Below, piece after piece: positions 7,496 through 16,624 of a stretch of DNA of 42,863 bases. The first letter of the stretch is position 1. Each line of letters opens with the position of its first letter. Under the pieces are notes generated by a model, which made no database searches, was not told the origin of the DNA, and worked only from the letters and a program-made list of their open reading frames with translations. Source of the DNA: Candidatus Butyricicoccus avicola. Lineage in GTDB: Bacteria; Bacillota; Clostridia; Oscillospirales; Butyricicoccaceae. The DNA lies in contig DWWZ01000010.1 in the NCBI GenBank assembly GCA_019119435.1, positions 1 to 42,863 of the forward strand. Reading direction: 5' to 3'. A program made the position numbers and the translations under genes.

Positions 7496-8503
7496 TCAGC
7501 AGATGCGCGGCAGCTGCAAGCCGGACAGCTTGGACAGGATGCGCTTGCCGCCAATGGCGGTCTTGAGCAGCACATGGCCGGGCATTTCACCGGTGACCGT
7601 ACCGATCCGCGCCGCCTGTTCGCCGCCCGGTGTCCGGCGGATGGCGGCCAAAACAGCATCGGCGCAGGCAGGGTCGCAGACGGCCAGCATGCGCCCCTCA
7701 CAGGCACAGTAGAGCGGGTCCAGGCCCAAAAGGTCGCAGGCCGACTGCACGGCGGGATCAATGGGCAGCGCACCCTCGTCCAGTGTGATGGAAAAAGGCG
7801 TTCCCTCGGTGAACTCGTTCAGCGTGGTGGCCACGCCGCCCCGGGTCGGATCGCGCAGTATACGGATGCCGGACGGGGCGGCATTCCGTGCCGCGGACGC
7901 AATCTCGTGCAGCGGCCGGCAGTCCGATTGCAATGGGCCGCCTGCTTCCAGAAGGCCGGCACGGGCCAGCATGACCGCTGCACCGTGGCAGCCAATGCTG
8001 CCGCTGACGAGCACGGCGTCGCCCGGCTGGAAGCCCTGCCTGCCGGGCAGCACCGCGCGCTGGAACCCGATGCCGGCGGTGTTGATGTAAATGCCGTCGC
8101 CCTTGCCGGACTCGACGACCTTGGTGTCGCCGGTCACGATGGACACGCCGGCCGCTTTGGTCTGGTCGGCAATGGAGCGCACGATGCGCTTGAGGTCGGA
8201 CAACAGGAAGCCTTCCTCTAGGATGAGGGCAAGGCTGAGATAGCGCGGTTCGCCGCCCGCCATACACAGGTCGTTGACCGTGCCGCAGACGGCCAGCTTG
8301 CCGATGTCCCCGCCGGGGAATTCCCACGGAGAGACCACAAAGCTGTCGGTCGAAAAGATCAACTTGGGTCCGCCGGCGAGGACCGCGCCGTCTCCCAGTT
8401 CAGCGAGCGCAGGATTGTCAAAAGCGGGAAGTAGGATGGACTGGATGAGGTCGGCGGTCTTTTGCCCGCCGCTGCCATAGTCCAGTGTGATTTGCTCGTC
8501 CAT
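7496..8503 (-). CDS. hypE: HypE, hydrogenase maturation carbamoyl dehydratase
   Basis: 335 aa, standard length. HypE takes the carbamoyl group from HypF on its C-terminal Cys and dehydrates it with ATP to a thiocyanate, the source of the CN ligands of the NiFe site. Visible features: the AIR-synthase-like N-terminus (LDYGSGGQKTADLI, FSTDSFVVSPWEFPGGDIGKLAVCGTVNDL), the ATP-site TGDTKVVE, the C-terminal AIR_C domain with RDPTRGGVAT, and the obligatory C-terminal PRIC with Cys as last residue. Last gene of hypABFCDE, 6 bases after hypD. Cytoplasmic. Confidence 0.97.
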   Translation of the reverse strand: MDEQITLDYGSGGQKTADLIQSILLPAFDNPALAELGDGAVLAGGPKLIFSTDSFVVSPWEFPGGDIGKLAVCGTVNDLCMAGGEPRYLSLALILEEGFLLSDLKRIVRSIADQTKAAGVSIVTGDTKVVESGKGDGIYINTAGIGFQRAVLPGRQGFQPGDAVLVSGSIGCHGAAVMLARAGLLEAGGPLQSDCRPLHEIASAARNAAPSGIRILRDPTRGGVATTLNEFTEGTPFSITLDEGALPIDPAVQSACDLLGLDPLYCACEGRMLAVCDPACADAVLAAIRRTPGGEQAARIGTVTGEMPGHVLLKTAIGGKRILSKLSGLQLPRIC

Positions 8504-8509
8504 GGATCG

Positions 8510-9637
8510 TCACCTCTCTATGTTTGCTTGCGGCCCAGGCGCTTTGGCGCCGTATTGATACCAGGCTGCGCACGCGCCCTCCCCGGATACCATGCACGGG
8601 CCAACCGGGTCCTGCGGGGTGCAGGCCCGGCCAAACAGGGGACAGGCGGATGGATGCAGCACACCGCGGATGACCTGGGCGCAGCGGCAGCCGGGCGGCT
8701 CGACGTCCGGCCCTGGGCGCAGGCCGAACTTCTGGGCAGCGTCCCAGCGCGCATACGCTGGCCGGATGGCGTAGCCGCTTGCCGGGATGTGACCGAGGCC
8801 GCGCCAATCGGATGGCGCCGGGGAAAATACCTGCTCGATGAGGGATTTTGCCGCGGGATTGCCGTCCGGCTGCACCAGCCGCGTGTACTCGTTTTGAAGC
8901 GCAGGCCGGCCCTGGGCAAGCATCTGCGCCAGCATCAGCACCGAATAGAGCAGGTCGGCCGGCTCAAAGCCGCTGACGACGCCGGGCAGCCGGTAGTCGT
9001 CCGGCAGGAAGGAAAATGCGTTTGCGCCCAGGATGGCTGCGACGTGGCCGGGGCACAGGAACCCGTCCACGGCAAAGTCGTCGGCCTCGATGAGCGCGCG
9101 CAGGGCCGGCTCGGTCTGCTTGAGCAGGCATAAGACCGAAAAATTTGGTATGCCGCGTGCGGCGGCCTCCAGGATGCAGGCGGCTGTGCCGGGGGCAGTG
9201 GTCTCAAACCCCACGCCCAGAAAGATGACCTCGGTCTCGGGGTGCGCCGCCGCCGCTTCCAGCGCATCCATGGGGGAATATACCGACAGCACATGGCCCC
9301 CGGATGCGCGCCGCCGCAGCAAACTGTCACCCCGGGCGGAGCCCGGGACGCGCAGGAGATCGCCGTAACTTGCGACCAGAATGCCGGGCTGCTGCGACAG
9401 GGACAAGATGCAGTCGATCACCTGCGCGGGCGTCACGCAGACCGGGCAGCCCGGGCCAGAGAGCAGGGTCACGGACGGGGGCAGGAGGCTCCTGAGCCCG
9501 CTGCGGGCAATGGCCATGGTGTGCGTGCCGCAGATTTCCATCAGGCGGATGGGACCGGACCGGTCGGTATACACCCGGATCTTGTCCAAAAGCGCGGGCA
9601 CATCGCCGGGATTTTTAAAGTAACTGTCATAGAGCAT
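8510..9637 (-). CDS. hypD: HypD, hydrogenase Fe(CN)2CO assembly iron-sulfur protein
   Basis: 375 aa, normal length. HypD with HypC is the scaffold on which the Fe(CN)2CO unit is built. Motifs: MEICGTHTMAIARSGL, LLSGPGCPVCVTP (conserved Cys pair), GVGFETTAPGTA, CPGHVAAILG, and the C-terminal Cys-rich [4Fe-4S] region (CRCAQVIRGVLHPSACPLFGRAC...CMVSGEGACAAWY). The start at ATG 9637 overlaps the 3' end of hypC by 11 bases, which points to translational coupling. Confidence 0.97.
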   Translation of the reverse strand: MLYDSYFKNPGDVPALLDKIRVYTDRSGPIRLMEICGTHTMAIARSGLRSLLPPSVTLLSGPGCPVCVTPAQVIDCILSLSQQPGILVASYGDLLRVPGSARGDSLLRRRASGGHVLSVYSPMDALEAAAAHPETEVIFLGVGFETTAPGTAACILEAAARGIPNFSVLCLLKQTEPALRALIEADDFAVDGFLCPGHVAAILGANAFSFLPDDYRLPGVVSGFEPADLLYSVLMLAQMLAQGRPALQNEYTRLVQPDGNPAAKSLIEQVFSPAPSDWRGLGHIPASGYAIRPAYARWDAAQKFGLRPGPDVEPPGCRCAQVIRGVLHPSACPLFGRACTPQDPVGPCMVSGEGACAAWYQYGAKAPGPQANIER

Positions 9638-9845
9638 GGCGAAGCTCCTCTAAAAGTGCGATGTTTTCCTGCGCCTCGGCGTCGGACAGTTTTTGGATGG
9701 CAAACCCGGCATGTACCATGACATAATCCCCGGGTTTTGCGTCCGGTACGAAGTCGATGCGGACGGTCTGGCGCAGGCCGCCGGCCTCGCACCGGGCAGA
9801 GGTCCCGGTGATCTCAGAGATCTGCATAGGCATTGCTAGGCACAT
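9627..9845 (-). CDS. hypC: HypC/HybG/HupF family hydrogenase chaperone
   Basis: 72 aa. It starts with the defining MCLAMP, in which Cys2 (after Met removal) holds the Fe unit and contacts the large-subunit precursor. The centre GDYVMVHAGFAIQKL is also typical. It carries the Fe(CN)2CO unit from HypD to EchE. Its start lies inside the end of hypF (32-base overlap) and its end inside hypD. Confidence 0.96.
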   Translation of the reverse strand: MCLAMPMQISEITGTSARCEAGGLRQTVRIDFVPDAKPGDYVMVHAGFAIQKLSDAEAQENIALLEELRHAL

Positions 9846-12162
9846 GGTTCATACTCCTTTTTTTGCGGGCAATGGCAAGCTGGCCAAGGCATAGGCCCTC
9901 GTCGTTTGTCGAGACCCGGTGATGCGTATAGACGGAAAAACCGTTTTGCTCCAGCAGGGCGGTGACGCCGGCGAGCAGAAAGCGGTTCTGAAAGACGCCG
10001 CCGGACAGGACGACCGGCAGGCGATCTGGGTTGAGTGTCTGGCACTGGTCCAGCGCCAGGCAGCACAGCGTTGCCAGAAAGCGCAGCGCGATGCGGCCGC
10101 TGTCCTGTCCGGCGGCAAGGTCGTCCAAGATGGCGGCGATGAGCGGGCGCGTGTCGAACACGCGCACCGCCTCCTGGGGATAAAATGTGAGCGGATAGGC
10201 GAGCGCGGCGCACGGGATGCCCAGCGCCTCCGGTGTTTCCACTGGCGAGAGCGCCTCCAAAAGTGCCGCGCCTTCGCCCTCATAGTCGGTCACGGCGCGG
10301 CCGGTCAGCAGCGCGCAGACGCCGTCAAACAGCCGGCCGATGCTGCTCGCCGCCGGGCAGAGCTGCGGCGCGGAACAAAGCAGACGCGAGAACCTCTGCC
10401 GCGCAGGGGCGGGCAGAGGGACCGCCTCCATACGCGCCGGCGCTGCGTCCTGGACCAAGGCCAGGGCAATGCGGCCGATCTCGCGGATGGCGCGGTCGCC
10501 GCCCGGCAGCCGGACAGCGCGGACCGAGCCTGCCCGCACGAAGTGCGTGAGGTCGCCCCGCAGGAACTCCCCGCCCCAGATGGTTCGGTCGAGGCCGAGG
10601 CCGGTGCCGTCCCAGATGATGCCGAAACAGTGCGCATCCAGCCCATTGTCCGCCATGCAGGAGGCCATATGCGCCCAGTGGTGCTGTACCTGTAGGAGCG
10701 GGACCCCCTGCGCCCGGGCGCGTCGGACGGCTTCCTGGCTGGATAGATAGTCGGGATGCAGGTCACACACATAGAGCGAGGGCTGGGCGCGGAACAGGCG
10801 GGCATAGGTATCCATGGCCTGGGTGTAATGTGCAAAGGTCTCGGCGTTTTTGAGGTCGCCGATGTAGGGGCTGATGAAGGCCTGCTGTCCCTTTCCCAGG
10901 GCGAAGGAGGCCTTTTGCTCGGCGCCCATGGCAAGAATGCCATCGGCATCGGCCTCCAGTGCAAGCGGGCGCGGGGCATAGCCCCGGCTGCGGCGCAGGA
11001 AATAGGGCGCGCCGCGCCAGACCGCGATCAGGGAGTCGTCACAGCGGTTTTGGATGGGCCGGTCATGCAGCAGAAAGCCGTCGGCCACACCGTCCAGCGC
11101 GTCCAGCGCCGCCTGGTTTTCGGTCAGGACCGGGCAACCGGATAGGTTGCCGCTGGTCATGACTAAGGTGTCCGGGCCGCCATATGTGCCGTCGATAAGC
11201 AGGGTGTGCAGCGGAGAATAGGGCAGCATGACGCCCAGGCGTGCGCTGAAGCTGAGCGCGGCGAAGGCCGTGCGGTCACACTTTTGCAGCAGCACAATGG
11301 GCCGGGCCGGGCTTTGCAGAAGGCGGATCTCATCCGGGTCAGGCCGGCAGATGGCATGCACGGCGTCCAGGGAGCGGCACATAACCGCGAGGGGCTTGTC
11401 CGCACGGCGTTTTTTGCGCCGCAGCCGCTGCACAGCCCGGGTATTTTTGGCATCACAGGCCAGATGGATGCCGCCGACCCCCTTGACCGCGAGGATGCCG
11501 CCGCCTGCGAGCAGCGACTGGGCCAGGCGGAAGGCGCCGTCCCCACGCACCGTGCTGCCGTCCCGCCCGGCAAAAAAGACCTGCGGCCCGCAGGCCGGGC
11601 AGCAGTCTGGCTGGGCGTGATAACGCCGGTCGCGGATGTCACGATATTCGCGCGCACAGGCCGGGCACATGGAAAAGGACTGCATCGTCGTCCGGTTCCG
11701 GTCGTAGGGCAGCGCACGGATGATGGTATAGCGGGGGCCGCAGTTCGTGCAATTGATGAAGGGATAGCGGTATCTGCGGTCAGAGGGTGTATAGAGTTCG
11801 GCTTCGCAGTCCGCGCACATGGCGATATCGGGCGAAACCAGCGTGGAGCCCGCATCTAAGCTGCTCTCGAGGATGGTAAACTCATGCGGAAGCCCTTCAG
11901 GCGGCGGCGCGCACGCCTGCACCTCGACCGACTGTACGGCCGCCATGGGCGGCGGCGAGGACGAGAGCGTGTCCAAAAAGCGCGTCAACGCCTCCTGCGG
12001 CCCGGATAACAGCCCTTCCAGGCCGGAGGAGGTGTTGCGCACCCAGCCGCAGATCCCGTTTTGCACAGCTAGGCGGTGCAGAAACGGGCGGAAGCCCACG
12101 CCCTGGACAATGCCCGTGACCGTCAGCCGGACACAGGATGTTCCCTTGCCCGGGTGTGTCAT
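9814..12162 (-). CDS. hypF: HypF, carbamoyltransferase of hydrogenase maturation
   Basis: 782 aa, full length. HypF makes the carbamoyl group from carbamoyl phosphate and ATP and passes it to HypE. Domains in order: acylphosphatase-like (residues ~8-95, VTGIVQGVGFRPFLHRLA), two zinc fingers (~110-190, CADCEAELY...CTNCGPRY and CPACAREY...CCPACGP), a YrdC-like domain (~200-385, GGILAVKGVGGIHLACDA, SARLGVMLPYSPLHTLL, TSGNLSG), and a Kae1-like domain (~400-770, VQHHWAHMASCMAD, GIIWDGTGLGLD, LSGGVFQN). The start overlaps the hypB stop as ATGA. This operon places hypF between hypB and hypC, with all six hyp genes in one unit. Confidence 0.97.
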   Translation of the reverse strand: MTHPGKGTSCVRLTVTGIVQGVGFRPFLHRLAVQNGICGWVRNTSSGLEGLLSGPQEALTRFLDTLSSSPPPMAAVQSVEVQACAPPPEGLPHEFTILESSLDAGSTLVSPDIAMCADCEAELYTPSDRRYRYPFINCTNCGPRYTIIRALPYDRNRTTMQSFSMCPACAREYRDIRDRRYHAQPDCCPACGPQVFFAGRDGSTVRGDGAFRLAQSLLAGGGILAVKGVGGIHLACDAKNTRAVQRLRRKKRRADKPLAVMCRSLDAVHAICRPDPDEIRLLQSPARPIVLLQKCDRTAFAALSFSARLGVMLPYSPLHTLLIDGTYGGPDTLVMTSGNLSGCPVLTENQAALDALDGVADGFLLHDRPIQNRCDDSLIAVWRGAPYFLRRSRGYAPRPLALEADADGILAMGAEQKASFALGKGQQAFISPYIGDLKNAETFAHYTQAMDTYARLFRAQPSLYVCDLHPDYLSSQEAVRRARAQGVPLLQVQHHWAHMASCMADNGLDAHCFGIIWDGTGLGLDRTIWGGEFLRGDLTHFVRAGSVRAVRLPGGDRAIREIGRIALALVQDAAPARMEAVPLPAPARQRFSRLLCSAPQLCPAASSIGRLFDGVCALLTGRAVTDYEGEGAALLEALSPVETPEALGIPCAALAYPLTFYPQEAVRVFDTRPLIAAILDDLAAGQDSGRIALRFLATLCCLALDQCQTLNPDRLPVVLSGGVFQNRFLLAGVTALLEQNGFSVYTHHRVSTNDEGLCLGQLAIARKKRSMNHVPSNAYADL

Positions 12163-12815
12163 CGCGCCGCACGTGCGATGTGGCCGGATAGGAAATCCGC
12201 AAGCGCGTCTATCCCGTCGCCCGTCCGGCTGCTGACACGGAAGAGGGGCGCTGACGGATTGACCGCCTCGTAGTTGGCGCAGACGCGGGCCTCATCAAAA
12301 TCGAAGTAGGGCAGCATGTCATATTTATTCAGCACCAGGCAGTCGGTATCGGTGAACATGAGCGGGTATTTTTCCACCTTGTCATCGCCCTCGGGAATGC
12401 TCAGGAGGGTCATGCGCAGCGATTCGCCGATGCGGAACTCGGCCGGGCACACAAGGTTGCCGATGTTTTCCACAAAGATGACGTCGAGCCGATCGAGCGG
12501 CAGCGCGGGCAGGATCTTCTGGATGCTCATGGCCTCGATATGGCAGGCACCGTCGGTGTTGAGCTGCACGGTGGGGACGCCCAGCGCAGCGATGCGCTCG
12601 GCGTCCACCTGCCCGGCGATATCGCCCTCGATAACGCCCACCCGGAAGTTCGCCTTCAGGCGTTGGATGAGTGCGGTGATGAGGCTGGTCTTGCCCGCGC
12701 CCGGGCTGCCCATGACGTTTATCATACAGATATGCTGGCCGGCCAGCGTCTGCTTGACCGCATCGCTTACGTCCTCATTCCAATCCATGACCTGGTGCAG
12801 TACTTGGATCTCCAT
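12159..12815 (-). CDS. hypB: HypB, GTPase for nickel insertion
   Basis: 218 aa SIMIBI-class GTPase. It has the P-loop GSPGAGKTSLI (residues ~36-46), the switch GDIAGQVDAERI, the metal-site region ENIGNLVCPAEF and the base-recognition NKYD. With HypA it delivers Ni to the large subunit after iron insertion. There is no His-rich nickel-storage segment and no N-terminal CxxCGC high-affinity nickel site, so this is the short form without metal storage. Start ATG 12815 follows GGAGG and overlaps the hypA 3' end by 41 bases. Confidence 0.96.
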   Translation of the reverse strand: MEIQVLHQVMDWNEDVSDAVKQTLAGQHICMINVMGSPGAGKTSLITALIQRLKANFRVGVIEGDIAGQVDAERIAALGVPTVQLNTDGACHIEAMSIQKILPALPLDRLDVIFVENIGNLVCPAEFRIGESLRMTLLSIPEGDDKVEKYPLMFTDTDCLVLNKYDMLPYFDFDEARVCANYEAVNPSAPLFRVSSRTGDGIDALADFLSGHIARAAR

Positions 12816-13158
12816 TGCTGTCTACCTCCATGCTTTTGATATAGAATTCCTTGCCGGACAACAGCTTGAGCCGCAGGCTCCCGCAGTAGGGGCACTGCAA
12901 ATGGTGGGGCGTAATCTCGCCCTGCCGCCCGCAGTCCCGGCACAGGACCTGGACCGGAAGAAACTCGGCTGTGATCTGTGCCCCTTCGGCGATTGTCCCC
13001 TCAGAGAGCATGTCCAGGTAGACCTGGATGCAGTCCGGGACGATCCCGCGCAGCCGTCCGATACACAGATGAATTTTTCGGATCTTGCCAGCGCCCGCCG
13101 CCTGCGCGCGCTGGATACAGTCGGCAAGCAGGTGCTCGGTGATGCTGAGTTCGTGCAT
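12775..13158 (-). CDS. hypA: HypA, nickel metallochaperone
   Basis: 127 aa. The start is set at ATG 13158 (MHELSITEHLL), because Met-His2 is the Ni ligand pair of HypA and GGGAGG precedes it. The listed ORF adds 21 false residues. The zinc site is CRDCGR...CPYCGS (two CxxC pairs about 15 residues apart). The tail after the zinc site (GKEFYIKSMEVDSNGDPSTAPGHGLE) is longer than usual because the gene runs into hypB. First gene of the hyp operon, divergent from echA; a shared 254-base gap would allow joint control. Confidence 0.95.
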   Translation of the reverse strand: MHELSITEHLLADCIQRAQAAGAGKIRKIHLCIGRLRGIVPDCIQVYLDMLSEGTIAEGAQITAEFLPVQVLCRDCGRQGEITPHHLQCPYCGSLRLKLLSGKEFYIKSMEVDSNGDPSTAPGHGLE

Positions 13159-13318
13159 AAAAAAAACCTCCCCGCCCATCGCCCGGCCCGCATGGGGCCG
13201 CAAAGCGTGGAGCACGATCATTCAACAACCTACATTTTAGCATATTTTCTGCGGGATGGGGTAGAGAAACTTCAATGCTACAAAATATGTGAAAATTTCT
13301 CCGGGGTACTTGTAAAAT

Positions 13319-13347
13319 TTGCACAAAAGGATTATAACAAATATAAT
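13319..13347 (+). promoter_or_regulatory. Probable promoter of the ech operon
   Basis: TTGCAC (13319-13324), 17-base spacer, TATAAT (13342-13347), about 65 bases before echA. The -10 is perfect and the -35 weak, which would fit an activated promoter. No clear minus-strand promoter was identified for hypA in the same gap; TAAAAT near 13231-13236 is a possible -10 only. Confidence 0.45.
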
Positions 13348-13412
13348 AGGTTATTTCTTCTTTATCAGCATGCGCTGTGACAATATGGGAAAAGTGATTG
13401 GAAGGAGGATTC

Positions 13413-15305
13413 ATGGAAATGATACCATTACTGATCGGGATACCGGCCGTACTCGCGGTGTTATTTCAGGTTATCCGAAACGAAAAAGCGAGGGGCTACG
13501 TGGTCTATGCAGGCGCGGGTGTCCTGATGCTCACGACGGTCATTTTCATCTGGCGATGGATCGCGGACGGTGCGCAAACCTGGACATTTTACCCACAGAC
13601 CGAACTGATCGACCACCTGATGACGGTGGGCGACATCGTGCTCATGTGCCTGATTATCTACCTGAGCGTTAAATACAAGAAGATACTGCCCATCCTGCTG
13701 ACCGTCTCCCAGACGGCGCTGCTGCTTTATACGGAGTTTACAGCCGAAGTGGTGGAAGGCCCGCACATGATGGTGGATTGGCTGACCATTTTGATGTGCA
13801 TCATCATCGCCTTCATCGGCGGCTTCATCTGCATCTATACAGTCGGCTATATGAAGGGCTATCACGCGCACCACACCGATGTGCAGGACCGGCAGCCGTT
13901 CTTCTTTTCCATGCTGTTCTTGTTCCTCGCGGCCATGTTCGGCCTGGTCCTGTCGCAGAATCTTATCTGGATCTACTTCTTCTGGGAGATCACGAGCGTG
14001 ATTTCCTTCCTGATGATCGGTTACACCCGCACGCCGGAGGCCGTGGGGAACAGCTTCTGTGCCCTGTGGATGAACCTCCTGGGCGGCCTGGGCTTCGCCG
14101 TGGCCATTGCGCTCATGGCGCAGATCTATGGCACGGTGCAATTGACCGATGTCGTACAGATCGGCGCGCTGCTGCCGCTCATGTGCCTGGCGCTTGCCGG
14201 CATGACCAAGTCGGCCCAGCTCCCCTTTTCCACCTGGCTTTTGGGCGCGATGGTCGCGCCGACGCCGTCCAGCGCGCTCCTGCACAGCGCCACTATGGTC
14301 AAGGCCGGCGTCTATCTGCTCATCCGCATCTCGCCGGCCCTTGCCGGCAACCTGGTCGGCATCATCGTCTCCAGCATCGGCGGTTTTACCTTCATCATGG
14401 CCAGTATGATGGCAATTGCGCAGCACGACGCCAAAAAGGTGCTGGCCTTCTCGACCATCTCCAACCTCGGCCTGATCGTCGGCTGCGCCGGCATCGGCGC
14501 GGAGGAGACGGTCTGGGCGGCGATCTTCCTGATGATCTTCCACTCGGTCAGCAAATCTATGCTGTTCCAGTCGGTCGGCGCAGCCGAGAATACGCTGGGC
14601 TCACGTGATATCGAGGACATGCACGGCCTCATCATCCGCGCACCCAAGCTGGCGTACATCATGGGCATCGGCATCGCCGGCATGTATCTGGCCCCCTTTG
14701 GCATGCTGATCTCCAAATGGGTCGCGCTCAAAGCCTTCGTCGATTCCGGCAACTTTGTGCTCGTGCTGTTCATCGCCTATGGCAGCGCCACGACTATGTT
14801 TTACTGGACCAAGTGGCTGGCAAAGCTGCTCTGTTACCACATCCCGCGCCAGAAGACACAGGACCTGACGCACAGAGATGAGTACGTCTCCATGTCGTTC
14901 CACGCGGTCAGTATGCTGCTGCTGTGTCTGCTGCTGCCCCTCGTGGCGGTCGGCGTGGTCAACCCGATCGTGCGCAACCTGTTCGGCAACTCGACCGACG
15001 TGCTGTCCATGAGCGTTCTGACGACCATGGCGATCATGCTGGTCTCGATCTTCATCGTGCCGGTCGTCATGTTCTTCATCAGCCGGCGGTCGCATACCGA
15101 GCTGGTACCGATCTATATGAACGGCATCAACGAGGGGGACAACCGGTTCTTCCGCAATAGCTACGATGAACAGGAACACCTCTACCTGAGCAACTGGTAT
15201 CTCAGGCGGGAATTTGGCCGCGGCCATCTCCGTGTTCCCTCCATCATTCTCGCGGCGGCGGTGTTGGTCCTGGGCTTCTGTCTGGTAATAGGAGGCGTGT
15301 CATGA
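13413..15305 (+). CDS. echA: EchA-like antiporter subunit of membrane-bound hydrogenase
   Basis: 630 aa, very hydrophobic, about 14-16 membrane helices; NuoL/MrpA/Proton_antipo_M family. It is the ion-pumping arm of an energy-converting hydrogenase. Key stretches: LIWIYFFWEITSVISFLMIGYTR, MTKSAQLPFSTWLLGAMVAPTPSSALLHSATMVKAGVYL with the conserved Lys and His of the transport channel, and HDAKKVLAFSTISNLGLIV. Start at ATG 13413 directly behind GGAGG; the in-frame ATG 13419 is an alternative with more usual spacing. The listed TTG 13398 lies upstream of the ribosome site. It overlaps echB as ATGA. Which ion (H+ or Na+) is moved cannot be told from sequence. Confidence 0.93.
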   Translation: MEMIPLLIGIPAVLAVLFQVIRNEKARGYVVYAGAGVLMLTTVIFIWRWIADGAQTWTFYPQTELIDHLMTVGDIVLMCLIIYLSVKYKKILPILLTVSQTALLLYTEFTAEVVEGPHMMVDWLTILMCIIIAFIGGFICIYTVGYMKGYHAHHTDVQDRQPFFFSMLFLFLAAMFGLVLSQNLIWIYFFWEITSVISFLMIGYTRTPEAVGNSFCALWMNLLGGLGFAVAIALMAQIYGTVQLTDVVQIGALLPLMCLALAGMTKSAQLPFSTWLLGAMVAPTPSSALLHSATMVKAGVYLLIRISPALAGNLVGIIVSSIGGFTFIMASMMAIAQHDAKKVLAFSTISNLGLIVGCAGIGAEETVWAAIFLMIFHSVSKSMLFQSVGAAENTLGSRDIEDMHGLIIRAPKLAYIMGIGIAGMYLAPFGMLISKWVALKAFVDSGNFVLVLFIAYGSATTMFYWTKWLAKLLCYHIPRQKTQDLTHRDEYVSMSFHAVSMLLLCLLLPLVAVGVVNPIVRNLFGNSTDVLSMSVLTTMAIMLVSIFIVPVVMFFISRRSHTELVPIYMNGINEGDNRFFRNSYDEQEHLYLSNWYLRREFGRGHLRVPSIILAAAVLVLGFCLVIGGVS

Positions 15306-16165
15306 AGAGTATCGTTTTTGTTGCGGCCTATCTGGTATTTGCGCCCTTCCTGGGCGGGCTTCTGGACGGCGTGGACCGCATCATCAGCGCGCGCATGCAG
15401 CGCAGGAAGGGCCCGGTCCTGTTACAGCCGTTCTATGACATTGGCAAACTGCTCTCCAAAGAGCAGATTGCCGTCAACAAGGTGCAGCTCCTGCTCAACC
15501 TGAGCTATCTGGTCATCCTGATGATCGCAGGCAGCCTGCTGTTTGGGGGCGCAGACCTGCTGATGGTGCTCTTTATCCTGAGTACAGCTGACATGTTCCT
15601 GATTATGGCGGCCTCGAGCGACTCCTCCCCCTACGCCAACATGGGCGCCAACCGTGAGATGCTGCAAATGATGGCCTACGAGCCGCTGACGCTGCTCGTC
15701 GCGGTCGGGTTCTATCTGACAACCGGCTCGTTCCATGTGTCCGACATTGTAGCGGCGGACGTCAGCGCCGTTGTTTGGATGCCCGGCCTGCTGGTGGGCT
15801 TCATGTTCACGGCCGCTATCAAATTCCGCAAATCTCCCTTTGACCTGTCCACCAGCCACCATGCGCACCAGGAGATGGTCAAGGGCCTGACGACCGAGAT
15901 GTCGGGTACGACCCTGGCCATTATGAATATCGCCGAATACTATGAGATGGTCCTGCTGCTGGGCATCTGCTGCCTGTTCTTTGTCAACAGCACCTGGTGG
16001 AGCTGGATCGTCGCGGTCGTGCTGTGCGGCGTGATCTTCTTCCTCGAGACGCTGTGGGACAATGTCAGCGCGCGCGTCAAGTGGAAGAACGTGTTGTATA
16101 GCTGCTGGGCTGTGACGCTGGTGGCTGGCGGCGTGAACATCCTGTTTTTGATGCTGGACAAGTAG
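15302..16165 (+). CDS. echB: EchB-like membrane subunit (NuoH homologue)
   Basis: 287 aa with about eight membrane helices. It is the NuoH/HycD/EchB family subunit that links the soluble hydrogenase arm to the ion pump. The conserved loops RRKGPVLLQPFYDIGKLLSKEQ, SPYANMGANREMLQMMAYEPL and FRKSPFDLSTSHHAHQEMVKGLTTEMSG, with their acidic and basic residues near the quinone-site equivalent, are clear. The start is coupled to the echA stop (ATGA). echC follows after 16 bases behind GGGAGG. Confidence 0.95.
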   Translation: MKSIVFVAAYLVFAPFLGGLLDGVDRIISARMQRRKGPVLLQPFYDIGKLLSKEQIAVNKVQLLLNLSYLVILMIAGSLLFGGADLLMVLFILSTADMFLIMAASSDSSPYANMGANREMLQMMAYEPLTLLVAVGFYLTTGSFHVSDIVAADVSAVVWMPGLLVGFMFTAAIKFRKSPFDLSTSHHAHQEMVKGLTTEMSGTTLAIMNIAEYYEMVLLLGICCLFFVNSTWWSWIVAVVLCGVIFFLETLWDNVSARVKWKNVLYSCWAVTLVAGGVNILFLMLDK

Positions 16166-16181
16166 AGGGAGGTAGCGGACT

Positions 16182-16619
16182 ATGAACAAAGTATCCAAAT
16201 CGCCGTGGCTGCTCCACTATGACGCCAGCAGCTGCAACGGGTGTGACATCGAGGTGCTGGACTGCCTGACGCCCAAATATGACATCGAACGGTTCGGCAT
16301 CATCAATACGGGCGACCCGTTCCAGGCAGATATCCTGCTCATTACAGGCGGGGTCAACAGCCAGACAGCTCCGGTCGTCAAGCAGATTTACAGCCAGATG
16401 GCCGAGCCCAAGGTGGTTGTGGCGGTCGGCATCTGCGCATGCACGGGCGGCGTATTTAAAGAGTGTTATAATATCAAGGGCGGGATCGATACGGTCATCC
16501 CGGTGGACGTCTATGTGCCCGGCTGTGCCGCGCGCCCGGAGTCCATCATTGACGGCGTCGTCCGGGCGCTCCAGGTGCTCGACGACAAGCAGGCCGCCTT
16601 GAAAAATAAGGAGAGGTGA
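16182..16619 (+). CDS. echC: EchC, small subunit of group 4 NiFe hydrogenase (NuoB homologue)
   Basis: 145 aa. It holds the single proximal [4Fe-4S] cluster next to the NiFe site. Cys ligands are visible in DASSCNGCDIEVLDC, GICACTGGVF and VPGCAARPES. No Tat signal is present, as expected for group 4 enzymes that face the cytoplasm. It ends at TGA 16617-16619, just before the echD start. Confidence 0.95.
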   Translation: MNKVSKSPWLLHYDASSCNGCDIEVLDCLTPKYDIERFGIINTGDPFQADILLITGGVNSQTAPVVKQIYSQMAEPKVVVAVGICACTGGVFKECYNIKGGIDTVIPVDVYVPGCAARPESIIDGVVRALQVLDDKQAALKNKER

Positions 16620-16624
16620 CAGCG

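Noticed and set aside
6245-8221. 658-aa plus-strand ORF across DUF362, GNAT and hypE
   Set aside because: Only the section 6905-7276 is meaningful (first half of the GNAT gene). The rest is Arg/Ser/Thr-rich out-of-frame translation.
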